Shown here in pieces: positions 36,156 through 42,709 of a stretch of DNA of 64,000 bases (position 1 is the stretch's first letter; the number at the start of each line of letters is the position of its first letter). Below the pieces are notes generated by a model. The model searched no databases, was not told where the DNA came from, and was given only the letters and a program-made list of their open reading frames with translations. The stretch is from Olivibacter sitiensis DSM 17696 (GTDB lineage: Bacteria > Bacteroidota > Bacteroidia > Sphingobacteriales > Sphingobacteriaceae), in the NCBI RefSeq assembly GCF_000427965.1, contig NZ_ATZA01000024.1:1-64000 (forward strand). The letters are read 5' to 3'. The position numbers and the translations under genes were made by a program.

Positions 36156-36178
36156 AACTTGCCTGCCGTAGGCATGGT
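36156..36178. repeat. Short hairpin, TGCCT-AGGCA type
   Basis: TGCCT (36160-36164) and AGGCA (36170-36174) around GCCGT, in an A-rich spacer between copA and the chaperone gene. Intergenic palindromes of the CCTGCCGTAGGCAGG kind are, as far as I recall, frequent in Bacteroidota genomes; this could be one shortened copy. Confidence 0.35.
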
Positions 36179-36200
36179 GAAAAGATAAAAATCTAAAAAA

Positions 36201-36413
36201 ATGGAAACCTTAAAATTCAAGACCAATATCAATTGTGGAGGCTGTGTGGCCAAAGTGACCCCAGCGTTGAACAGCGATGAGAAGATAACAGAATGGCACG
36301 TGGATACGGACAATAAGGACAAAATACTTACCGTATCCGGAAAAACAGTAGACAAGGAGAAGGTGATGGAATTGATTGCCAAAACAGGCTTCAAGTCCAC
36401 CCCTATTGATTAA
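36201..36413 (+). CDS. Copper chaperone, heavy-metal-associated domain (CopZ-like)
   Basis: A 70-residue single HMA domain with the metal site N-C-G-G-C (residues 11-15 region, NINCGGCVAKV) and the beta-alpha-beta-beta-alpha-beta pattern ending in AKTGFKSTPID. It should carry Cu(I) to CopA or buffer it. The Met that usually precedes the CxxC (MxCxxC) is replaced by Ile/Asn. The stop codon overlaps the stop of the convergent cysteine desulfurase gene by 3 bases. Confidence 0.9.
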   Translation: METLKFKTNINCGGCVAKVTPALNSDEKITEWHVDTDNKDKILTVSGKTVDKEKVMELIAKTGFKSTPID

Positions 36414-38194
36414 TGCTTCAAGCTTTTTATTACGTCGATAAATTGGTCTATTTCAGCGCAAGTGTTGTAAAACGCGAAAGAAGGCCGCACCGTCGACTCG
36501 AGCCCATAGCGTCGCAGTATGGGTTGTGCACAGTGATGTCCGGCACGTACTGCGATGCCCTCCTTGCTGAGCGCTTCACCCACCTGTGTCGTTGTATATC
36601 CATTTAGTACGAAAGATAGGACGCTGGTTTTCTCCTTGGCAGTGCCTATCAATCGTATACCGGGTATAGCCTTCAACTTGCTGGTGGCATAGTGCAACAG
36701 AAAATGCTCATATTGGTAAATATTGTCTATCCCCAATTTGTTCACGTAATCAATGGCCGCCCCCAAGGCTACCGCATCAGCGATATTTCCGGTACCTGCC
36801 TCAAAGCGGCTAGGTGCCTCGTGGAATTCAGTATGTTCAAAGGTGACATCCTTGATCATGTTTCCTCCGCCTTGGTAAGGCTGCGTTGCATTGAGCAGAC
36901 CCTCCTTACCATATAGTACACCTATTCCCGTGGGACCAAATATCTTATGTCCCGAAAAAACAAACCAATCTGCGCCCAACTGTTGCACATCCGTACGGAT
37001 ATGCGATACGGACTGCGCCCCATCGGCCAGTACCTTTGCTCCTGCCGCATGGGCGATATCTACAATTTGCTTGGCTGGAGTGATGGTACCCAAGGCATTG
37101 GAAACCAACGTAAAGGACACTAACTTGGTCCTAGGGCTTATTAGCTTGGCATATTCATCTATCAATACTTGCCCATCATCATCCACGGGTATTACCTTAA
37201 TGTTCAAGTTCTTTTTCTTGGCCAACAATTGCCATGGAACAATATTGGCATGATGCTCCAAATGACTAAGGATAATCTCATCCCCTTCATGGAGGTATTG
37301 CTCGCCCCAACTACTCGCCACCAGGTTGATGGCCTCCGTCGTTCCTCTAACAAAGACGACCTCGTTGATTGAGCGTGCATTTAGGAAATGCTGCACTTTG
37401 ATGCGCGCCTCTTCGTAAGCATCCGTTGCTCTCGCTGCCAAGGTATGGGCAGCTCGATGGATATTGGAGTTCTCGTGCTGATAGAAATAAGCCAACCTGT
37501 CCAATACCGATTGAGGCTTTTGCGTGGTAGCCGCGTTATCAAACCAGATGAGCGGCCGACCATTTACCCGTTCGTTCAGAATGGGAAAATCGTTCCTTAC
37601 CAAGTTGACATTGAAAGTTGGGCTTGCACCATAACTGGACCACTGTGTTTCGCTTCCCGAAGCAAAAGGCGAAATCGGGGTGAAATAATAGGCACTTTCG
37701 TCCAATACACTAGAGGGAGGATTGGAAAACTGCGCTGACGGACCGCTAAGCTGTATATGGCGCAATGCATCGAGCAATTGCTGCTCGAACGACGATTTCC
37801 CCCCTTCAAAGGGCAGGGCATTTATGCCTAGATCGTGATCTTCAACACGCGAGCCCGATACCGCATCGCCAGCAGACGCCCCACCGCTGCCTGCCGTAGA
37901 GTGAGGTACCTCGCCATAGCCCTTGGCATTGGGATCGGGCAGACTGGTCTGCGGATCGTACAAATCGATGGCATTGCCCTGATGTATGGCCGATGGAGAG
38001 ATACCACCATTATCATGAAGCGATACGGGGGCATGATACCCTCCTATGTAAGGATGGACACGATCAGAAGTACCAGGCGGACTCGCTGGATCTATACCAC
38101 CTGGAGATGTCTGGAAGAGACTATTGGCCAATCTCTCCAATTCGCTCTCTTCGGGCAGTTCATAGTTGTGTTTATTGAAATTGTTGTCGCTCAT
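36410..38194 (-). CDS. Cysteine desulfurase with encapsulin cargo extension (family 2A encapsulin cargo)
   Basis: 594 residues. From about residue 200 it is a SufS-type PLP enzyme: FDNAATTQKPQSV, HxEHHANIVPW, PLP lysine K417 in FSGHKIFGPTGIG and the active-site C555 in RAGHHCAQP. It removes sulfur from L-cysteine as persulfide/sulfane sulfur. The first ~195 residues are low-complexity, rich in G, S, P and N, with short hydrophobic patches such as LERLANSLFQ and FEQQLLDALRHIQL. This matches the disordered N-terminal domain that loads the desulfurase into SrpI-type shells. The shell gene is directly upstream, one base away. Ordinary SufS proteins are about 410 residues. Confidence 0.93.
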   Translation of the reverse strand: MSDNNFNKHNYELPEESELERLANSLFQTSPGGIDPASPPGTSDRVHPYIGGYHAPVSLHDNGGISPSAIHQGNAIDLYDPQTSLPDPNAKGYGEVPHSTAGSGGASAGDAVSGSRVEDHDLGINALPFEGGKSSFEQQLLDALRHIQLSGPSAQFSNPPSSVLDESAYYFTPISPFASGSETQWSSYGASPTFNVNLVRNDFPILNERVNGRPLIWFDNAATTQKPQSVLDRLAYFYQHENSNIHRAAHTLAARATDAYEEARIKVQHFLNARSINEVVFVRGTTEAINLVASSWGEQYLHEGDEIILSHLEHHANIVPWQLLAKKKNLNIKVIPVDDDGQVLIDEYAKLISPRTKLVSFTLVSNALGTITPAKQIVDIAHAAGAKVLADGAQSVSHIRTDVQQLGADWFVFSGHKIFGPTGIGVLYGKEGLLNATQPYQGGGNMIKDVTFEHTEFHEAPSRFEAGTGNIADAVALGAAIDYVNKLGIDNIYQYEHFLLHYATSKLKAIPGIRLIGTAKEKTSVLSFVLNGYTTTQVGEALSKEGIAVRAGHHCAQPILRRYGLESTVRPSFAFYNTCAEIDQFIDVIKSLKH

Positions 38195-38195
38195 G

Positions 38196-39122
38196 TTAGT
38201 ACTTGTACTCGTGATACTTGTTTATTTCTACATCGTCCAGTACCGCAATGGCATCTTCTACCAAAACGGCAAGAGAACAGTACAGGGAAACCAAATAGGA
38301 AGCAATGGCCTTTTCGTTAATCCCCATAAAGCGAACCGAAAGCCCTGGCGATTGCTCGCCCTGCAAGTTGGGCTGGTAAAGCCCTACAACTCCCTGCCTG
38401 CTTTCTCCGGTACGTATCAAGATGATCTTGGTTTTGTTGTTCTCAATGGGCACCTTGTCCGAAGGAATCAACGGTATGCCACGCCAGGTGATAAACTGCG
38501 AGCCAAACAAGGATACCGTGGGTGGCGGCACTCCGCGTCTGGTACATTCTCTTCCAAAGGCGGCTATGGCCAAAGGATGCAAAAGAAAAAATCCCGGTTC
38601 CTTCCACACCTTGGTAATCAATTCATCCAAATCATCTGGCGTGGGCGCACCTGTCCGTGTCTTTATCCGTTGGGATTTTACAACACTATGAAGCAATCCG
38701 TATTCCCTATTATTTATCAACTCACTCTCCTGACGCTCCTTAATCGCTTCGATGGTCAGCCGCAATTGCTCACTGATCTGGTTATAGGGTTTGCTATATA
38801 GGTCGGACACACGGGTATGTACGTCCAATACCGTATTCACTGCACTCAACAAATATTCCCTAGGTTGCTCCACATAGTCTACAAAGGTATTCGGCAGTGC
38901 ACGCTCATCACGGTTGGAGCAATCTACTTCTACCGTGTTGCCTTCCTTCACTCTGTTGACCCGATATATACCAGCCTCTACCGGTACCCAGCTCAATAGA
39001 TGTGGCAACCAGCGCGGCGTGATAAAGGAGGTTTGAGGTACGGTACGCGTGGCTATGGCCAGCGGTCTTGCCGCAATATCACTCAGTGCGGTCTGTTGTT
39101 GATTCTTTACTTGTCCTGCCAT
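38196..39122 (-). CDS. Family 2A encapsulin shell protein (SrpI-like)
   Basis: A 308-residue HK97-fold shell protein. Recognisable SrpI-family blocks are TPRWLPHLLSWVPVEAGIYRVN, YVEQPREYLLSAVNTVLDVHTRVSDLY, SPDELDELI-like PTPDDLDELITKVWKEPGFF, HPLAIAAFGRECTRRGVPPP and the C-terminal KAIASYLVSLYCSLAVLVEDAIAVLDDVEI. Family 2A shells form hollow protein capsules; the Synechococcus SrpI capsule encloses a cysteine desulfurase and is induced by sulfur starvation. It lacks the cyclic-nucleotide-binding insertion of family 2B shells. It sits between the cargo gene and the DUF4395 gene. Confidence 0.93.
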   Translation of the reverse strand: MAGQVKNQQQTALSDIAARPLAIATRTVPQTSFITPRWLPHLLSWVPVEAGIYRVNRVKEGNTVEVDCSNRDERALPNTFVDYVEQPREYLLSAVNTVLDVHTRVSDLYSKPYNQISEQLRLTIEAIKERQESELINNREYGLLHSVVKSQRIKTRTGAPTPDDLDELITKVWKEPGFFLLHPLAIAAFGRECTRRGVPPPTVSLFGSQFITWRGIPLIPSDKVPIENNKTKIILIRTGESRQGVVGLYQPNLQGEQSPGLSVRFMGINEKAIASYLVSLYCSLAVLVEDAIAVLDDVEINKYHEYKY

Positions 39123-39189
39123 AAAAAATGTGTTTTTGGTTTTAGATTTAATAGTGATTGTTATAAAAAATTGACTTTATCCGTTTAGG

Positions 39190-39666
39190 TCATATGGGCT
39201 TACGAATCAGGCCAAACTTTACCAACAGACTGAAAACATGGCATCCGGCACAGAAGCCAAACACAGATTCCAGTAATGCGAATAAAGCCAATATGGATGC
39301 CAATACGACGGCACTTACGGTGCTGTATCCCGCCAAGCTCAATATAGCTATTGAAAAAAGAAGCCCAATGGTAGCTGCAAACCGCTTCGGGGCTCGGTCG
39401 GTCCCTCTAAATCCAATCTTAAAACCACTTACGATCAGTCCCGCAATACGCCAAAAAGGACTGTAACTACCCTTGTTCGCAACACGCAGGGCAAAATCGA
39501 CTACCAATAGCACAGGGATTCCCCAAAAGCCCGTCAACAGGTAGAGCGAGGCGCTAATAAAAACAAGGCCAGCTGTTACCCTAGCCTGAAAGTCATTGAT
39601 CAATATAAAATCGGTAGGGCAATTCAGCCCATCGAAAGATGTAATTTGTTGTTTTACCCGTGCCAT
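39190..39666 (-). CDS. DUF4395 membrane protein with CxxC motif
   Basis: 158 residues with four hydrophobic segments. An N-terminal GLNCP (C16) and a C-terminal C139-A-G-C142 in FGFCAGCHVF are the conserved cysteines of the DUF4395 family, which occurs near thioredoxins, rhodaneses and sulfur-handling genes. In this operon it is the first gene, 67 bases before the encapsulin shell. It could pass thiols, persulfide sulfur or a sulfur compound across the inner membrane to or from the encapsulated desulfurase; this is inference. The function of the family is not established. Confidence 0.85.
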   Translation of the reverse strand: MARVKQQITSFDGLNCPTDFILINDFQARVTAGLVFISASLYLLTGFWGIPVLLVVDFALRVANKGSYSPFWRIAGLIVSGFKIGFRGTDRAPKRFAATIGLLFSIAILSLAGYSTVSAVVLASILALFALLESVFGFCAGCHVFSLLVKFGLIRKPI

Positions 39667-39860
39667 TAGCTATGATTTATTTGGTGATGACTCCTACATT
39701 ATTTAATTAAAGTGTCTTTGTAAAGAACGCTTGTTTTATATCAAATGAATTATTTGGTCTTCCTATACTCGTTCTGTTTGCCATAAAAATAGTTTTCCGT
39801 AATGGTATCCGGTTTGCAGCTTTTCGATCAAAACAAAAAATTACCCAACGGCGTTCAGAG

Positions 39861-39868
39861 CAAACATA
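39861..39868 (-). promoter_or_regulatory. -7 box of the encapsulin operon
   Basis: TATGTTTG on the minus strand, identical to the -7 boxes of both SusC genes. No TTTG-like -33 box is found at the expected distance; that position falls inside the palindrome, which suggests an activator-dependent promoter. Confidence 0.5.
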
Positions 39869-39902
39869 CATAAAGTCTATAAAAAAAGTAGACTTTATGT
39901 AT
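39866..39902. promoter_or_regulatory. 14-bp-arm palindrome between divergent promoters (candidate operator)
   Basis: ATACATAAAGTCTA (39866-39879) and its perfect reverse complement (39889-39902) flank a 9-base A-rich spacer. It touches the encapsulin -7 box and lies 8 bases from the metN -7 box, so one protein bound here could control both. The core ATAAAGTCTA-N9-TAGACTTTAT (39870-39898) recurs upstream of the second SusC. A transcription terminator is less likely because no gene ends nearby. Confidence 0.6.
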
Positions 39903-39910
39903 AATTTATT

Positions 39911-39918
39911 TATTTTTG
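39911..39918 (+). promoter_or_regulatory. -7 box of the metNI / tRNA-like transcript
   Basis: TATTTTTG matches TAnnTTTG. Transcription would start near 39925, about 19 bases before the tRNA-like element and 200 bases before metN. There is no TTTG box 19 bases upstream; the palindrome is there instead. Confidence 0.5.
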
Positions 39919-39943
39919 TCGAAACAAGATTGGTTTTGGCTGC

Positions 39944-40014
39944 AGTCGCGTGACCGAGTGGCTAGGTGGAGGGAGGCATACCCTTTTACGGTAGTTCGAA
40001 TCTGCCCGCGACTT
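39944..40014 (+). tRNA. tRNA-Cys-like cloverleaf (anticodon GCA, G at position 33)
   Basis: The 71 bases fold as a tRNA. The acceptor stem is AGTCGCG/CGCGACT (7 of 7 pairs, 39944-39950 with 40007-40013). U8, a 3-bp D stem (ACC/GGT) with A14, G15, G18-G19 and A21 follow. The anticodon stem is GAGGG/CCCTT with loop AGGCATA (39974-39980), giving anticodon GCA. A 4-base variable loop ends in C48, which can pair with G15. The T arm is GGTAG-TTCGAAT-CTGCC. The discriminator base is U (40014). Anticodon GCA and U73 are the main identity elements of cysteine tRNA. Against a normal decoding tRNA are G instead of the near-universal U at position 33 and the absence of an encoded CCA. It could be a genuine but specialised tRNA, a tRNA mimic in the metN leader, or a decayed copy. 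Confidence 0.55.
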
Positions 40015-40128
40015 CTACTCGTAGCACCTCACCTGCCTGCAAAAAGAAAATGAATAGACTAGGGGTAATCACAAAAAAGTATAAAAGTAGCCCTAACACC
40101 TATTCGGATCACTAAGCAACACAACAAC

Positions 40129-41157
40129 ATGATAACGATAAAAAACGTTTCCAAAACTTTCTATCAAAAAGACAAGGCATTCAAGGCGCTTGACAATATA
40201 AATCTAACGGTAGCAGAAGCAGATATTGTCGGTGTCATTGGAAGTTCAGGAGCGGGAAAAAGTACTTTGATACGTTGTGTTAACCTATTGGAAAAGCCCG
40301 AGGAAGGACAAATCATTGTCAACGGGACAGAGCTGACCAGGCTGACCGAGAAACAGCTGGCGCAGGAACGCAAAAAAATCGGGATGATCTTTCAGCATTT
40401 TAACCTGCTTTCTTCAAGGGCAGTATTCAACAATGTGGCATTGCCCTTGGAACTAGATGGTGTACCGAAAGCCGAAATTCGCCGAAAAGTGACCGAGCTA
40501 TTGGAGGTAGTGGGACTTCGCGAGAAAGCAAATGATTATCCCAAAAACCTATCTGGAGGACAAAAGCAACGCGTCGCCATTGCCCGGGCCTTGGCGAACG
40601 ATCCTTATGTACTACTTTGCGATGAGGCAACAAGTGCCCTGGATCCCGCCACCACGCAGTCCATCCTGCAATTATTGAAAGACATCAACAAAAGATTGCA
40701 CCTCACCATCCTACTCATCACCCATGAAATGGAAGTAGTAAAATCTATCTGCAACCATGTAGCGGTGATAGATAGGGGCAAGCTAGTGGCAAAAGGTACC
40801 ATTCGCCAATTGCTCGCCAAAGACGACAAACATATCATTCACCAATTTATTCAATCGGACGCCATGACCCTACCAAAAGAGCTGAGCGAGAACCTGCAGA
40901 AAGATTATCAGGAAGGCCTATGCCCGATAATCGAAATCCAACTCAATGGAAATATGAGGTTTGATGTCCTGATAGCCAAAATATCGGGCGAATACCAAGT
41001 ACCGTTTAAGGTGCTAAGGGCAGATATTGAATACTTGGGCGACACAAACTTCGGCAAACTATTGCTACACCTAATGGGCAGCACTGAGGAAAATGCAAGA
41101 GCTATTTATTATTTTAATCAACATCAGCTAAAAAACACTATAAAAGGATATGCTTGA
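40129..41157 (+). CDS. metN: MetN, methionine ABC transporter ATPase
   Basis: 342 residues. The ABC domain has Walker A GSSGAGKST, Q-loop IFQHFNLLSSRAVFNNVALPLE (a MetN-typical stretch), signature LSGGQKQR, Walker B VLLCDEAT and the switch His in LITHEME. A C-terminal NIL domain (about residues 265-340, CPIIEIQLNGN, YLGDTNFGKLLLHLMG) is the ACT-like part that binds methionine and inhibits transport when cytoplasmic methionine is high. It powers uptake of methionine through MetI. The end overlaps metI by 8 bases. Confidence 0.95.
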   Translation: MITIKNVSKTFYQKDKAFKALDNINLTVAEADIVGVIGSSGAGKSTLIRCVNLLEKPEEGQIIVNGTELTRLTEKQLAQERKKIGMIFQHFNLLSSRAVFNNVALPLELDGVPKAEIRRKVTELLEVVGLREKANDYPKNLSGGQKQRVAIARALANDPYVLLCDEATSALDPATTQSILQLLKDINKRLHLTILLITHEMEVVKSICNHVAVIDRGKLVAKGTIRQLLAKDDKHIIHQFIQSDAMTLPKELSENLQKDYQEGLCPIIEIQLNGNMRFDVLIAKISGEYQVPFKVLRADIEYLGDTNFGKLLLHLMGSTEENARAIYYFNQHQLKNTIKGYA

Positions 41158-41803
41158 CAACACCACACTGCTGATTTTAAAAGGACTCTGGGAAACCATT
41201 TTTATGACTTTTGTTTCTGGCATTTTTGGCTTTGCTTTGGGACTCCCTACGGGTATTGCACTATTCTTGACCCGAAAGGGGCAGTTGCTGGAGAGACCGC
41301 TATACCACCGCACACTATCTATACTGGTCAACGCTTTTCGCTCCATTCCTTTCATCATCTTGATCGTATGGATGATCCCTTTCACGAGGGCATTGGTGGG
41401 GACTTCCATAGGCATCAGCGCAGCTTTGGTGCCCCTTAGTATCGGTGCCGCCCCGTTTATAGCAAGGCTGGTGGAAAACAGCCTACTTGAAGTACCAAGC
41501 GGATTGATCGAAACAGCTCGCTCCATGGGAGCCCGGCCGTTTCAAGTAATCACCAAAGTACTGCTGCCAGAAGCCTTGCCTTCCCTCATAAACAATGCGA
41601 CGATTACCCTGATTACGCTGGTGGGCTATTCGGCCATGGGAGGCGCCGTAGGCGCTGGAGGCCTCGGGCAAATTGGCTATCAGTATGGATACATCGGCTA
41701 TGACGCCCTTATCATGAATATGGTACTCATCCTCTTGGTTGGGCTGGTTTTTGCCATTCAGTTCATAGGAGATCGCTTGTCGAGAAAATTCGATCATAGG
41801 TAA
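41150..41803 (+). CDS. metI: MetI, methionine ABC transporter permease
   Basis: A 217-residue permease with five hydrophobic segments. MetI signatures are IALFLTRKGQLLERPLYH, VNAFRSIPFIILIVWMIPFTR, the coupling loop EVPSGLIETARSMGARPFQVI and VGYSAMGGAVGAGGLGQIGYQYGY. It is translationally coupled to metN and ends 16 bases before the stop of metQ, which is encoded on the other strand. Confidence 0.95.
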   Translation: MLDNTTLLILKGLWETIFMTFVSGIFGFALGLPTGIALFLTRKGQLLERPLYHRTLSILVNAFRSIPFIILIVWMIPFTRALVGTSIGISAALVPLSIGAAPFIARLVENSLLEVPSGLIETARSMGARPFQVITKVLLPEALPSLINNATITLITLVGYSAMGGAVGAGGLGQIGYQYGYIGYDALIMNMVLILLVGLVFAIQFIGDRLSRKFDHR

Positions 41804-41819
41804 GTAGGATTTTTCGGTT

Positions 41820-42656
41820 TTACCAACCTTTAACCGCTCCCCCCTTGAATACCTTTTCCGCTGCTTTCTCAACCGCTTCAGACTGGTATGCCTTAACGAA
41901 GTTCCGCACTTTTTCGGCGTCTTTGTTATCCTCTCTAGCCACTATAACATTCACGTAGGGAGATTCCTTATCTTCCTTTAGGATACCATATTGCTCGGGG
42001 TCTATCCCGGCCTGCGCGGCAAAGTTGTTGTTGATAACAGCAATGGTTACTTCCTTGTCGTCCAATACCCGTGGCAACTGTGGTGCTTCAATTTCGAGGA
42101 TTTTCAATTGCTTGGGATTTTGCGCGATGTCGGTGACCTTGGGCAGCAAGCCCACGCCATCCCTCAATTGCAGCAGTCCATGTTTCTGCAGGAGCAGTAA
42201 TGATCGCCCACCGTTGGTCGGATCATTGGGAATAACGATGGTGCTCCCGTTCTTCAGTTCCGATATATTCCCAATCTTTTTGGAATAGGCAACTATCGGG
42301 TAAACGAACGTATTGCCCACAACGGCCAATTTATAGCCTCGCTGCTTGGCCTGCTCCTCCAAATAAGGCACGTGCTGAAAGGCATTTATATCAATGTCGC
42401 CTTGGTTGAGTGCTTCATTTGGCACAACGTAATCGTTGAAGGTAACCAGCTCCACGTCGAGATCATATTTCGCTTTGGCCTCTTTTTGGGCAGCCTCTGC
42501 AATTTCTCTTTCCGGACCAGAGGTAATGCCTACTTTCAGGTATTTTGGATTGTCGTTCTTGGATCGTCCACCGCAAGCATGGAGCAAAAACAGGCCAATA
42601 AACGCCGCGAATAGGAACAGTCTTTTCTTGCCACCATGGCATATCATCAGGTTCAT
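41820..42656 (-). CDS. metQ: MetQ, methionine-binding lipoprotein (convergent to metNI)
   Basis: 278 residues of the NlpA/MetQ family with lipidation at C28 (LFLLHACGG). Family blocks: KVGITSGPEREIAEAAQKEAK, the D-I-D-I-N-A-F-Q-H-V-P-Y-L motif, IVIPNDPTNGGRSLLLLQ and AVINNNFAAQAGIDP. It delivers methionine to MetNI. MetQ normally follows metNI in the same direction; here it faces them tail to tail, so it has its own promoter, upstream near 42660-42700. A start at 42647 (MICHGGKK) is also possible. Confidence 0.94.
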   Translation of the reverse strand: MNLMICHGGKKRLFLFAAFIGLFLLHACGGRSKNDNPKYLKVGITSGPEREIAEAAQKEAKAKYDLDVELVTFNDYVVPNEALNQGDIDINAFQHVPYLEEQAKQRGYKLAVVGNTFVYPIVAYSKKIGNISELKNGSTIVIPNDPTNGGRSLLLLQKHGLLQLRDGVGLLPKVTDIAQNPKQLKILEIEAPQLPRVLDDKEVTIAVINNNFAAQAGIDPEQYGILKEDKESPYVNVIVAREDNKDAEKVRNFVKAYQSEAVEKAAEKVFKGGAVKGW

Positions 42657-42709
42657 ATAACTATATTAAGGATGTATATTCGATTTTAATAAAACATGAA
42701 CTCCTTAAC

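Larger units (their letters stand above)
39667..40128. other. Divergent control region between encapsulin operon and metN
   Basis: 462 bases without an ORF. In order: the encapsulin leader (39667-39855, no riboswitch recognised), a minus-strand -7 box (39861-39868), a 14-bp-arm palindrome (39866-39902), a plus-strand -7 box (39911-39918), and the metN leader (about 39925-40128) containing a tRNA-like cloverleaf (39944-40014). Each is annotated separately. Confidence 0.65.

Noticed and set aside
39960-39980. Resemblance of GGTGGAGGGA in the metN leader to the S-box (SAM-I riboswitch) core.
   Set aside because: The other conserved S-box parts (the GATGAAACC and GGTGCTAATTCC blocks) are missing, while the surrounding bases fit a tRNA cloverleaf much better.
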